Of a stretch of DNA of 64,000 nucleotides, positions 53,694 through 64,000 are shown in pieces. This DNA is from Gyromitra esculenta (lineage: Eukaryota; Ascomycota; Pezizomycetes; Pezizales; Discinaceae). How positions within the stretch are numbered: position 1 is the stretch's first letter; each line of letters begins with the position of its first letter. The DNA is taken from NCBI GenBank assembly GCA_038503075.1, contig JBCAML010000019.1:310001-374000 (forward strand). Reading direction: 5' to 3'. The notes below the pieces were generated by a model. The model saw nothing but the letters and a program-made list of their open reading frames with translations. It did not search any database and had not been told where the DNA came from. The translations under genes and the position numbers were made by a program.

Positions 53694-54578
53694 CTATTCC
53701 CCAAGAAGTTCATTCAATGTAGTTTGACCTGTTTCCTCCAGATCCGGATACCGATGAACAAACCACAAAGACCTCCAGAACTCCCGTCCTTCGGAGTACC
53801 GGTTACCCATACGTCCTCTCAAGAGAGCCTTCCATTCTGCGTCGTTCTGACTATGCGCCATACTAGAAACAGCAAACTCCCACCATGCTGGGAAAAATCC
53901 CGACCACTCCCAGTCGATAATGCCGGCCAGGTTACCGTTGTCGTTAACCATTATATTCACGTTCGTCAAGTCCCCATGAGTGAATGTAAATGGCGAGACA
54001 GCCGGCATACGGCGGCGGAGACTGGCACGAGCCTTCTCAGGCAGCTTCGCCAAACCAGACGCCATACCCTCCCAAAGCTCATCATCAGATGAGATTGGGC
54101 CATGTGGAGTGTACGTATCGCTTCCCATATTCAGAAATGCATCATATACCGGGCCCCCAGCAAGGCTCTGCATTTGCGGGGACTGAAGTTTTCGAAGCTG
54201 AAGAAGGTGCTCGGCTGTCTGGTCTGCAATGCGTTCTTTGTCGGTGGTAGTCATTGTCGGCCACGCCTCTTCCAATGTCTTCCCTTTAATCCGCTCCATG
54301 AGAAGGAAGTAGCGCCCATCGCTGTCTACCCACTCATTCAAGACTTTAGGCACCGGTATTGTGGTATTTTCTTTCAGAAAAGTTAGGTTGGCTCCTTCAT
54401 CCATCGGCGGTTTCGCAGGCCGTTCTTTGAGGATATGGTCAGAGCCCACAGCCCATGCCCCTCGATCACTAACTCCATAGAACAGCCGGACATGGCTGAT
54501 ATAACCGCAGCAGCTTAGAAGCTCGGAAGTCGCGCCGCAAGCGGTGCAAGGTGTTGAGTCGCTGTAGTTTTCTTGCAT
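53694..54578 (-). CDS. Aminoglycoside-phosphotransferase-like kinase (APH family), 294 residues
   Basis: Intronless. The start at 54578 (MQENYSDST) is preferred over an upstream ATG at 54653 because the extra 25 residues are hydrophobic and unlike the family. The N-terminus has a small Cys motif (CTAC...CC, residues 11-24). Kinase-like landmarks: LKERPAKPP (about 50-58), LLMERIKGKTLEEAW (about 92-106), the catalytic-loop HGDLTNVNIM (201-210) and the metal-binding IIDWEWSGFFPAWWE (220-234). These identify an APH/ChoK-like fold widespread in fungi. The substrate is unknown; in fungi the role is usually small-molecule phosphorylation, not antibiotic resistance. Confidence 0.9.
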   Translation of the reverse strand: MQENYSDSTPCTACGATSELLSCCGYISHVRLFYGVSDRGAWAVGSDHILKERPAKPPMDEGANLTFLKENTTIPVPKVLNEWVDSDGRYFLLMERIKGKTLEEAWPTMTTTDKERIADQTAEHLLQLRKLQSPQMQSLAGGPVYDAFLNMGSDTYTPHGPISSDDELWEGMASGLAKLPEKARASLRRRMPAVSPFTFTHGDLTNVNIMVNDNGNLAGIIDWEWSGFFPAWWEFAVSSMAHSQNDAEWKALLRGRMGNRYSEGREFWRSLWFVHRYPDLEETGQTTLNELLGE

Positions 54579-57500
54579 AATATAAATATCAACTAGCAAA
54601 GTTAGTATTAACGAAAAGTACAAGGGAAACCTAGTAGATGCTAGGATGACCATTAAACTAACCCAGATCGACCGGCAAGCGGTATTTGTGGATCGAGCAA
54701 AGTATCGTTCTATAAGTATTTAAAGCTGGCCTCAAATAACAAAGTTTTTACTGTGCCGGTACCCCCAAAGGCTGCGTGGAGATCATCCCATGGAAAAGAT
54801 AAGATCGGGACGTGTAATGATCGAGTTGTCGGATGACGGAAGAGATATCACTATGAATGAGGAGTACTCAAAGAACAAATCAGGCTAGACTCAGGGGTAA
54901 GTCTATTAGGGAACACTGTATATATTCAGGGCAATAGACAAGGTATAAGGATGTACAAGTGGCGAGATAGCTGGGTTTGAAAAGGTAGTGTAGCCTGGTG
55001 GTTTACCGTAAAGGCAGAGAGATGGAGAACGGAGGTAAGAGTGTCCGGAAGTGAAGAATCGAGTATCTGATGAACGCGGTGGTGCATACGCTATGACTCC
55101 GCCAAGACATCCAAACCAAGCAACAAGTGTGGTCTGTGCTTAGTGTTGTCTAGCTTCACGCAGGAGTTCAAATACTCGAAGTGTTAAACTCAGTCCAGGA
55201 TCATCATTTCCACACAGTGTTGGCTAGTTTTAGATCACCAATACACTACCTGAGAAGATATCAAGACCACGAAACTTAGAACTTTACACCCTTCGGGACC
55301 AAAAAAATCTAATGAAGGAATAGTTAGAAAGATAAGCAGAGGATTTGACACTAGAAAACTGACAATAGTGGTGACAGTCGCCTTATCAGAGTGATAATAG
55401 ATTACATAAAGAATTAGGACATAGCCAGAAACAAGAATAAAATCCAATCGTGTTACGAGTGATAGTCTATGAATAAAGGCAAGTAATAGAAAGTGTACTG
55501 GTGGGTACAATTAGTCATAAACCCTCGCCACAAAACGTTTTCTCTTACTGCCCTTTTCAAAATATCAGCATAGATATAACACTCTAAGCCATAGGTATAT
55601 GTAATAATTTTCAGGCAATAAACAAACTGTTATAGGTTAACATTGTTCAATACTATGATTGTAACTTAAGGTGAGATCAATTCTACTATCATACCTTAAA
55701 AAAGCGAAATGGAGATCGCAATCACCATTCATCCTTGAGAGATAGGCTTGTTTCCATATGTACCTATCCACTGCCGATTCAAACGCCTATATAATAATCT
55801 CTAGGAAATACCCTCGTCCTACTAGATGGCATATCTTCACCACTATATATGGAATAACACCTACTTATAAGTCTAAAAAGACATTAGTGGGTGTTCTCGG
55901 CCCATTGGTTCATATCATAGAATATCGATACCGCAGAACCGTATAAATCAAATGGCGGGGAGAAAGATTTATGCTGTCAACAATCTACTCCATATTACGG
56001 AAATATTACAGGCACAAATACGTGCCCAAGCAAATACACTAGCACAGGCGCTTAAAGAAATGAAACCAGTGACTGCAAGCCACAGTCACCCTATCCAGGG
56101 TGACGTTTCAAATACCACATTAGGTTTGGTTATTCCCCTTTTTATTGAGCAAAGAACGCAAATGCTTAAATTTAACGATTATGTTGATAAATATGACATG
56201 CTGTGACAGCGTGACGGCAGTTTACCAGTGTTCTCGCAGCAGAGCCACAGAGAATAGTCCGAGAGATGGTTGGCCGGGCCATTTAGAAATGACCCGGTTA
56301 AGTTGGACTGATAGTGGAAGGTAATACTGGTGACGTGTTCCCAGCTTCCTTACAATGAGTACATAGCGTTTGATCTCGTACTCAGAGCTAATGACTGGAG
56401 CTTTTATTTTTCAACCGATAACCGTTGTACTATGCATGGGGGCGTGGCCCGCTTCGATTTTTGTTGAGTAACTCGGCATGTCAGTCGTGTGGTTTAATGC
56501 ACCTAGTGCTTCCAGGAACCGGGTGGAAAGATGATCAAATCCATCAATTGCGAGGTCAATATCCATGATACCAGAACGCCTCATCCAGGTATTGTCCCTG
56601 GCCCTACAACCACCAGGGATATAGAGGGCGGGAAAAATTATCCAGTTAGCGAGCAGCTCCTCCAACCCAGTTATACATATTTGAGATCATGAACAGCCAC
56701 GGATGCAGGCTGTAGATTTTGCCATACGGCGGGAAAGCCTTCGTCTCCAATAAGTTGTACAAACAGCGCACTTTTTTTTCTCGTGTCTGTAAGGTAAAAT
56801 TAGGTTGACGCGTAGGACAGCATGGGGATATATAATTTTGCTTTGAAACGAATTGGAAAGAATTTTTGAGCCGTGTCGCCGGAACTGGCAAGTCCATGTC
56901 CTTGATAACCACTAAATCCAAATAAACAACGTCAACAATAACACGTACTCATACCTGTTAAACAAACAAACAAGATTCGTTTATAATATTCCGTTGCAAT
57001 TGAGAGTACATATGTGCGTCCTATGCCAAGTGTTTGTAAATGGACCAGGTGCTCTAGCTGTGTCCAATCGCCAGGTTCATCAACTTCCATAACTCTGCTA
57101 TACGAAGCGGAACCAAAGCGGCAGCTTTTACCAGCCCCGAGTGACCATCCATGTCAGAGCGAAGATTGGACCTTAGACTTCCGATCCAAGCAATTGCTAT
57201 ACAGGGGGTGCTGTATCCAAAGGAACACAACGTCTCTCATCTTTTGCCCCCGGGTGGCAAATCAAGGCCCACTGTTGTGACGTTGGTCTGACTTTTGTCC
57301 TTACGCGTGTAGGTAGTACCACTCGCTCAAGCTTCCATCCAAAGATCCTACCATCCGCGGCAACTCGATTTTTTTCCATAATTGCGGTTAATGCGCTAAC
57401 ATATTAGAGTATCTCTTGTATGTGATATCGTATTCGGAGCCAGCGGTTCGCCACAAATACCAATTCACCACAGCTGGGGCAGTGCTGCATGCGAGGGCGA

Positions 57501-58826
57501 TTTGAAGATGAATAGCATTGTCAGATAGGATGTATGCAATAGGATAGATGGGACCTGTGGTTGTTGATGATCATAACGCAGAGCAGGAACTTAAAGAGTG
57601 AATGCTGATGAGTTGAGCTGATGCTAAGATCGCGCGGGATGCGCCGAATAAGGTGATGAAAAGATCCTCTAATGCCAAGCTGAAGTCATGAAATCGCACT
57701 CGATATACGAAACAACAAGATACCGATATAGGTAGCCGTGGTCCGAAGACTAGCCAAGGCAGTAGCATGTGTAAATGGTTTCCGAATCTATTGACAAATA
57801 TCTATCAGCCATGACGAAATAGTCCATGAATATCCGGAGGCGAACAAACACCAATGGCTGGTCGATCTGTCAGCTATTTAGGACCTGCAACTAACAGGAA
57901 GCAAGACCTTACATATTATGAGGGATCAAGAAAGAGTGCAAGAAAAGCAGGTATCTGTGAATCAAGTTTCTGGCTCGGAATAACCCTACTACATGTAGAT
58001 TTACATATATATCTCAAGTTACAAAAAAATTTCAGGCAGCGCACATGTATAATATAAGATCTATATGTAAATACATATGTGGAAACAAATTACCCATAAC
58101 CAAGCTTTAAAAACCCGCCTTTCACTGCAAGATGCGAAAATATGGCGACAAAGGTCACATTTAGAATCAGCCCAATCATAACTGTACCCGGAACATTGGC
58201 TAGTGCTGAGCTCACAATTTATATATGTAGCAGGCCCATAAAAGCGGAACACCACTATCCCATCCTCATATTTCCGATAATGATAGAAGATTGTTATCGT
58301 AAAGTTTTTAATTTTCGATCTTTGGGCCTTGCTATGACGCTTGACCTCTCATACATTTCGTGCGACAAGATGCATGTATTTATGGATGGGGTTAATAAAT
58401 ATGCCACTAGAAATCAATCGTCGATAGTGCCGAATTTTTTTTCCACCTAACGGGAGCCCATTAAATCCCCTTCGGTTTCTTTTTGTTTTTTTAGTTAATC
58501 GACGAAGCTATCCAGCCGAGAAAATATCATACAGCACGATGATGTGATGAGATACCAATGCTTGGGTGGATGGATGCTCAATTATAACTTATATACCTGA
58601 ACTTTTGGCAATAACCCATCGTGGGTTGTCATGTGGTGTTGAGCACGAACCGCGATCTAATTGCTTCACGAACCACTGAGTGAGTTTGACGATACTGAAT
58701 GCGGGGTGTGATGTCATCACACCACGACGCGCATTCCAATTAATGTAGGTTTCGCGTCATTAAACTCCGAACCTGTTCGGCTCGAGCTCAAGTATCGCGG
58801 GCTCTAGTTTTGATTAGCTTGAGAAA
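54579..58826. other. 4.2-kb gene-poor region
   Basis: No supported gene. Small frames occur at 55758-55946, 55952-56206 and, on the minus strand, 56411-56921, but none shows a family. The minus-strand 56.4-56.9 kb pair may be a broken gene (MDIDLAIDGFDHLSTRFLEA is protein-like). A 19-bp palindrome lies at 58705-58723. Confidence 0.4.
58705..58723. repeat. Perfect palindrome GGTGTGATGTCATCACACC
   Basis: Nine-base arms around a single T. The centre TGATGTCATCA resembles a bZIP (CRE/ATF-like) site. It may be regulatory or chance; no gene starts nearby. Confidence 0.4.
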
Positions 58827-59225
58827 TTGACTCCGAAATTTTCACGATCAAAAGTCGTGGTGGCCGATTATGAAGAGAGCCTTTATCACTGGATAAGGGT
58901 TAATGACGCATTCACCTCACGCTGTGGTAGAATCTCTATTGACAATAGCATTAAGAGTCAAATCCCCAAATGCATTGTAATTTTATTTAATTACTGGTGT
59001 TTAGGAGAAACAAGAATTCCTCGGTGGATCACTGCGTTTTGTTTCATAGATCCGTCGAATGATAACGCAATTATTGAGATTCTTGAGTTTACACATCGAC
59101 CTTCGAAATGTTGGCTGTTCGGAAACATCCGTGGAGGACTGACCATTTACGAATGTTCCTTGTCGTGCGGCTTGAGCAGATTTTCTTTTTCTCCCGTCAG
59201 TCTCACCCGGGTTACTATTCGGTGA
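58827..59225 (+). pseudogene. Fragment of a HET (heterokaryon-incompatibility) domain gene
   Basis: A 132-residue open piece matches the HET-domain order as I remember it: DYE-SLYHWI near the start (family YExLSYxWG), then NSIKSQIPKCIVIL (family N-terminal beta/loop), GETRIPRWITAFCFIDPSND (family TRxLWIDAxCINQ with several substitutions), IIEILEFTHRPSKCWLFGN (family YRxAxxVxxWLG). The key Trp-Ile-Asp and CINQ residues are altered, so the piece is likely dead. No start or stop context of a whole gene was found; the rest of the gene is missing or unrecognisable. Confidence 0.45.
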
Positions 59226-59868
59226 CCCGTCGTGTTTTCCATCGCGGTTTTATCGGCATCGCTTTTATATCCAGTGGTTTGGGCGAGCTTATGCCTCATA
59301 TCCTATGAAGAAAACTAATCAAGACCCACCTTTTAGTAATCCATTAGAACTTCGTAAGCTAAGAACGAGTGACTGTTTATGCAGCTCTTGTGGCCCGTGC
59401 ACCCTTTGTGCTAGTACTCTATCGTTATGGAGGGATTTGACGGATAATTTGTGCATCGTGTGGCCCCTAAAAAGGAGCATATAACATGTGCAGTCGCGTT
59501 ACAGCAAACGGTAAGGATCAGAGTCTAAGTATCCGTAACAGGAAATATTTTGTACTGAGTTTGTGGGAATTATGGTCCTACTGCAACCCATGGCAGCAAA
59601 GCATTTCCCTCACTAATGTACTAAACCGGCCCAGACGAGTTCAGCGTATGCTAAAGATAGCTCCGCTCCAGTGGATATGCGAACAGATATCGCTAAGAAT
59701 GAAAATGGGATTATCGATCGTACTCCATAAGATGAGCAAATTTGTGCTTATAAGCAGTGGGCTTTCTTCAGTATCGTTTCATGATGGATGTTGCTATATA
59801 CCATTGACGGTGCTTTGCGAAAATAGTTGAAAGGATGGATCTTCGGCAAGCGAGATGGGTAGCCAAAC
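59226..59868. other. Spacer beside the HET relic
   Basis: A frame at 59486-59830 has some hydrophobic, basic content but no recognised family. It may be the remaining 3' part of the relic. Confidence 0.35.
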
Positions 59869-60039
59869 GTGCCGTGTGTGTTCGTGAAATACGACCCAGC
59901 TTTACCCTGAGCTAAACCTGATATAGTATTGAGCTTGGCGAAAACGAATCTAAGCTACAAAATTTGACCATTTAGAAGCTTGTTCCCTGCGTAAGCCACG
60001 GGGCAGAGCTGGGTCGTATTTCACGAGTACATACGGTAC
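59869..60039. mobile_element. MITE, family 4 (171 bp, about 30-bp inverted repeats)
   Basis: Left arm TTCGTGAAATACGACCCAGC (from 59881) and right arm reverse complement CTCGTGAAATACGACCCAGC (to 60028) match in 19 of 20. The match extends outwards as CCGTRTGTR with transition-only differences. The right end carries TAC as if after TA; the left has TG. The interior has no gene. Confidence 0.75.
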
Positions 60040-60041
60040 TC

Positions 60042-60168
60042 TACTCGTATTCTCATGACGTTTTTAAAATGGGCCAGGTCCGCATACCATACAAACTGCC
60101 CTGAACCTACTTATTTTATATGGGATGCAAAGGTAGCCCGTTTTAAAAACGTTATGAGAATACGAGTA
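60042..60168. mobile_element. TA-flanked MITE, family 5 (127 bp, 33-bp inverted repeats)
   Basis: The left end TACTCGTATTCTCATGACGT continues TTTTAAAATGGGC. The right end on the other strand is TACTCGTATTCTCATAACGT continuing TTTTAAAACGGGC. There are two mismatches in 33 bp, both transitions. TA stands at both ends. It begins 3 bp after the preceding element. Confidence 0.87.
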
Positions 60169-63100
60169 CATATCTAAAATTTGGTAATGCCTCTGGAGCG
60201 GTAAGTCCCGCTACGAGCCTAAAAGAAGAGTGCTAGAACGAGAGTTTTAACCTTCTGCGCGCGGCTGCAATTGAGAACGTTTCAACTTTACTAGTCAATC
60301 AATCGCGTATACGTTGGTGTAAATTCCATGTTCTCGGACATCTCCGTAATTTCAATTTTCCCCAAGTTCATATCTAAAAGTTGAGTCCGAAGGAAATATG
60401 GATTGCAGAATCTGCTGATCCTATGCAAGATTTCCCCAGAACAGCTGCATCGTCCATCATCAAACAACGCATCGTCCAAGTCCCGCCACTGCACTGCCTG
60501 CTCGCCCTGCATACAGGCATCGTCTTCTAGAAACATTCTTCCATCGCGGATTTTCTATCTCTACAGTTGTAATGCCTGCTCATCAATGTATTTTGGTTAC
60601 CCTAGAAACGGAGCGGATGGCATCTCCGGATGAAATTTGACCGCCGGACGTTAGATCTGTTATCTAGGTGTCATTAAGGACGTTAAACTCCGGGATTCCA
60701 GGGGCGGGGCTTTTTGCCTAAAAGGAGCTACCAGTACGCTACTGTTTGAGGGTTTCTGGACTTTAATTTCGATCAAAATGTGAGGAGATTTCGATAAAAA
60801 AGAAATTCTGCCATCTCGGGCAGTTGATTCCTCGGTTTACCCGCTGGAATATCTACCTCGGCCGTATTTCTGGTGTTGAAATATTACATGAATACATGTA
60901 GTTATCGGACCATACAAGCATCCTGCGGCATCTGACTTGTCAAGAGGGGTCTTGGGGGATCCAACGGCCTCTGTATTGAAACTGACTAGCAAGGCTTTTT
61001 GCTTTTCTGTTTACTTATCATGCCAAACCATCTGCAAAATTGGTAGATTCGGTCCGAGGCGTAGTGAATGGTAATTTATAAAAGCTCGCGGGAAAGACAT
61101 AACGCTTCCGATTACCAGTATCCAAAGATGTCAGAGAACTCAAATTTTGAATATTTGATATTTTTAGCACGGGCTACCTCTGCATACCGTATGAAATGGG
61201 TGCGATATGGATTGCTCTAACTGTATACGTTGGACGTCGCCTGTTAGTGGTTTTTGAGTGGAGTGATCGGAGCTTGGAGCTGCAGCCGACTGTTCTTTTG
61301 CGATGGACCACTTCCAAGTTCCTCCCTCATGGGTGATCCAGACCCGCGAGTAAAATTATGATCTAAAAAGAAGGTACAAGGGCAGAAGGAAAAGGAAAAA
61401 GAAGGCAAGAAACAAAAAAGAAAGCAACGCCAGTAAAAACCACTGTATCACGATTCATACGTATCGTACCGTATCGTAAGCACCGAAGATTCGACAAACC
61501 TAACCCGCCATCACGGAATCTCTCACAGCGTGCCTGATGTTGCTGTTGATCGATGCACAGTGTCTATCATGATTCAAAGAGCCCCGCACAATCAAAAAAC
61601 ATCGCCCCCCGCCAACGCATGGTGTTAACGTTGTTCCTGTCGGTCACTTGATTTTCGCGACTTGGAGACGCGTGTTTAGGCTTTGTTTTGTTTAGTAATA
61701 TATTTGTCTCTACATTTGAGGCTTTCCTGGTCAAGGTTTTATTATCCTGGGGCCCATCCCAGAGAATTCCCCGACAGGGGAGACAAGGTGCTCAAGTAGT
61801 GAATCTGAATCAGGACTTGTAACCCAGAAGGATCGAAATTTAATTGCTCGTCATCGCGGGACGGACGAACCAGAGTGAGCGAACTTCAGAAAAGCCCTAT
61901 ATATTTTTTTAGGAGCTCAGATGATGAGAATATGCTAGGTTCATCATTCTGAGGAGTCGGATTGTTGTCCATGTCGTGCTATGATGCCTTTTCTTGAAGA
62001 CTACATGTACCTACATATACTCTACATATATCCTCCACTTAAATAGCGACCTGCCCAAGTGTTCTCTCGCGATGAACGGACAGGATGATGGAGACTGTTA
62101 ATCGGGACTGGTCGAGAAGATTCGAGAGTGGATGCATCGTCCCATCCCCGCCCACAGCGAACCCCTACGAAAGCCAAGCTCTGATGGATGGCGCGGCGAA
62201 CAGGGATCTGATCTCAAAGCCAAGGCTAAGCGAGGTGCGGTTTGTTTAGCATGCATCTTCCTATCCCTGCCACCAGTGACACCAGTCTAGGGCACCAGCA
62301 GAGCAGTTTACTGGGGGCGATCCCCTGGTGGGGAAAAAAAGGGAGAACTCGGCGTCGCGCTAATCGGCATGGGGAAGGCACAGCGCAAAGATGGGAATTA
62401 GAGCGGTAGTGAAAATTGGATTTCTCCATATCGGCATGAAAGAAAGATCCCAGCCAAGCCAGGACCACGAAGCGCACCGGATCAAAGGTGTGGAGGGGAA
62501 AATGTGGCGCGCCGAAACTTTTTTGTATTTTGCACCTGGGCCCGGCGAATGGGTTTTTTAATGGATCTGGAGGTGTCTGCATGGTGCATAGGGGAGGGTT
62601 CATATGAACGGAATATGCGAGAGCCATCAGGCGTGCATCCGCTGTCTGCAGCATGGAGGTGGAGGTTTTGTATGCCCCAGCCTTTTTCTATTGCCTCCTG
62701 GAGTTTCGGGAGCGAGTAGAGTTGAGGTTGAGGGTTTTCGGTTGTTTAAGGCTAGTGAAGTCGATATAGCTTGTCCAACCCACACCAGCCTCAACATCTG
62801 TGTCCTAATCCTACTATCGTCGGAATTACTCACCCCTACTTTCTCTACACATAGGTGGGTGGGACTACGTACTCTTACTTGCTGACTCTCGTTCGCCCCC
62901 CATCGCATCTCTTGAATTCTGTCTGCAGCCCTCACTGGTCTGTTTCAGCCGCAGAAACGAATTCGACACCCGCTTATTGCCTTCCTTGCCCATCTATCTA
63001 TCTGCTGCCTCACCAAAATTCCGACCAGTCCTAGGCACGTTAGAAGCATCTTGAACCATTACATACGAATACTGGGGGTTGGACTATTTTTTTTTAGCAA

Positions 63101-63804
63101 TCGGAAAGGTTGAGTGATTGAGTGTGAGTGACTGGTCATCATTCAGGGGACGGGAAAACAGCACTGCGCTGTACTGCGTTGGTTGATTGGCTGTGGTTGT
63201 GTTTCCACCCGCCTTTTCTTCTGCTGAGGGTGCCGTTTGATCCCCTTTGCCTGCCATTCTCCGGACTGGGGAAGAAGTCGTCTTGTCTGTCGTGCTGTCA
63301 ATCAATTGCTAGAAATCTCTGAACACTGCGAATCTGCAAATCCTCCGCTAGCTCCACGCTACGCCACTAATATTAAGAAAAAGAAAAAGAAAAAAGACTC
63401 TTATTCTCGCCTAACCTGTGAGAATTGTCTGGGAGTGTGTCGAATTTTTAGGTTGGAGCTGTCAGTTATCTAAGATCAATTACCGGGCAAGTTGGGTTCG
63501 TGGTCTCTCTCCCTTGTATCTCTTCCCCCCAACATACAGAGAACAGTCCGAGAAACAGCAGTTAGTTTCACCATCATCAGTCAGATATCATTTCCTTCTT
63601 ACCGGCTGGCTCTTTCTTCCCTTTACTAACTAACACTAACGCTTTGTATTGTCTTCCAGCCCTTCTCTCTATAATCTTTTGCCTCGAACTCGTCGCCAGC
63701 ATTGCTCTGGTATCGGTACGAAATTTACAGTAATTCCCCTCGGAGGCCCCCGACCCAGCCCAGCTCAACTGCGGAGAAGGGAGGGTTAGGGGATCACCGT
63801 CGCT
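60169..63804. other. Long upstream region of the histidine kinase gene
   Basis: 60.2-62.6 kb holds no supported gene. 62.7-63.8 kb is a pyrimidine-rich leader with an (AAAAAG)n tract at about 63375-63396 and several possible upstream introns. Open frames on both strands here have no family resemblance. Confidence 0.5.
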
Positions 63805-64000
63805 ATGAGGATCCGAATCCGTGAACAACTGAGTATGTTGGTGGCTCTTACAGCACTGACTGCTGTTGGGGTCTTGGCTATTGTTACTGTTTGAAGCCCC
63901 TTCGTTCCTCTCTACCATGTCACTCGGCGCTGACCCGAGGCGAGTAATAGTGGGTGCATAATTACAAACTCGTGCTTGAGGTTCGATCATCACGATTTTC
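63805..64000 (+). CDS. SLN1: SLN1-type osmosensing hybrid histidine kinase, 5' end (runs off the window)
   Basis: Exon 1 (63805-63888) encodes MRIRIREQLSMLVALTALTA followed by VGVLAIVT, the very conserved start and first membrane helix of fungal SLN1/TcsB/Nik-2-type sensor kinases. A 62-bp intron (63889-63950, GTTTGA, branch GCTGACC, ...AATAG) is followed by WVHNYKLVLEVRSSRF, which continues the known N-terminal pattern (WVxNxxFVxxVRSSRL). Exon 2 runs beyond 64000. In yeast and moulds this two-component kinase senses turgor and feeds the HOG pathway through Ypd1 and Ssk1. The 5' splice site GTTTGA is non-consensus. The identification rests on about 45 residues but their pattern is distinctive. 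Confidence 0.8.

Noticed and set aside
62226..63993. Several frames on both strands upstream of the SLN1-type gene
   Set aside because: They lie in a pyrimidine-rich leader, overlap one another and have no domain resemblance.
1..64000. CRISPR arrays, bacterial operons, phage or LTR retrotransposons
   Set aside because: No regularly spaced repeats, no Shine-Dalgarno-led gene runs, and no reverse transcriptase, gag or LTR pairs were recognised. The window reads as fungal nuclear DNA.

Overview
The window is nuclear DNA of a filamentous ascomycete (Pezizomycotina). Short GT-AG introns (54-111 bp) carry CTAAC/CTGAC-type branch points. Several families are fungal: a Nup2-type nucleoporin, an AA11-type LPMO, MARVEL membrane proteins, an Rrt8/EI24-like protein and the start of an SLN1-type histidine kinase. 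Broken genes show C-to-T/G-to-A changes compatible with repeat-induced point mutation (RIP). I cannot name the class or species. Gene density is low: about 17 supportable genes or gene relics, separated by 1-5 kb of AT-rich DNA that holds small inverted-repeat transposons.

Layout. 0-9 kb: a hAT-type non-autonomous element with a perfect 8-bp target duplication, a dead pogo/Fot1-type transposase, then gene-poor DNA. 9-20 kb: a conserved core block with a long serine-rich protein ending in membrane helices and a four-exon FG nucleoporin with a C-terminal Ran-binding domain. 21-28 kb: a serine/proline-rich protein, a secreted AA11-type LPMO, a small two-exon protein and a MARVEL-like four-helix membrane protein. 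30-39 kb: an F-box-like/ankyrin protein, an Rrt8/EI24-like membrane protein, a small Cys/His-rich protein and a membrane protein gene intact except for one nonsense codon. 39-45 kb: no genes, at least three TA-flanked MITEs and many copies of the palindrome TACATGTA. 45-51.6 kb: a secreted protein resembling bacterial fulvocin C-related bacteriocins, a secreted protein with a duplicated six-cysteine chitin-binding-like module, a proline-rich protein, a methyltransferase with a GC-AG intron and a second MARVEL-like gene. 53.7-54.6 kb: an APH-type phosphotransferase. 55-63.8 kb: a HET-domain relic, two adjacent MITEs, and the long leader of an SLN1-type histidine kinase whose first exons begin at 63805 and run off the window.

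Functionally, housekeeping genes (nucleoporin, serine-rich membrane protein, histidine kinase, ankyrin) sit at the edges of accessory stretches rich in secreted proteins (LPMO, chitin-binding-like protein, bacteriocin-like protein). A plausible but unproven reading is that the secreted set acts on chitin or on competing microbes. The most unusual item is the fulvocin-like gene at 45057-45806, which has a signal peptide, a dibasic site and an eight-cysteine C-terminal domain. All gene models, splice sites and family names come from reading the sequence and from memory of the families; no database search was run.
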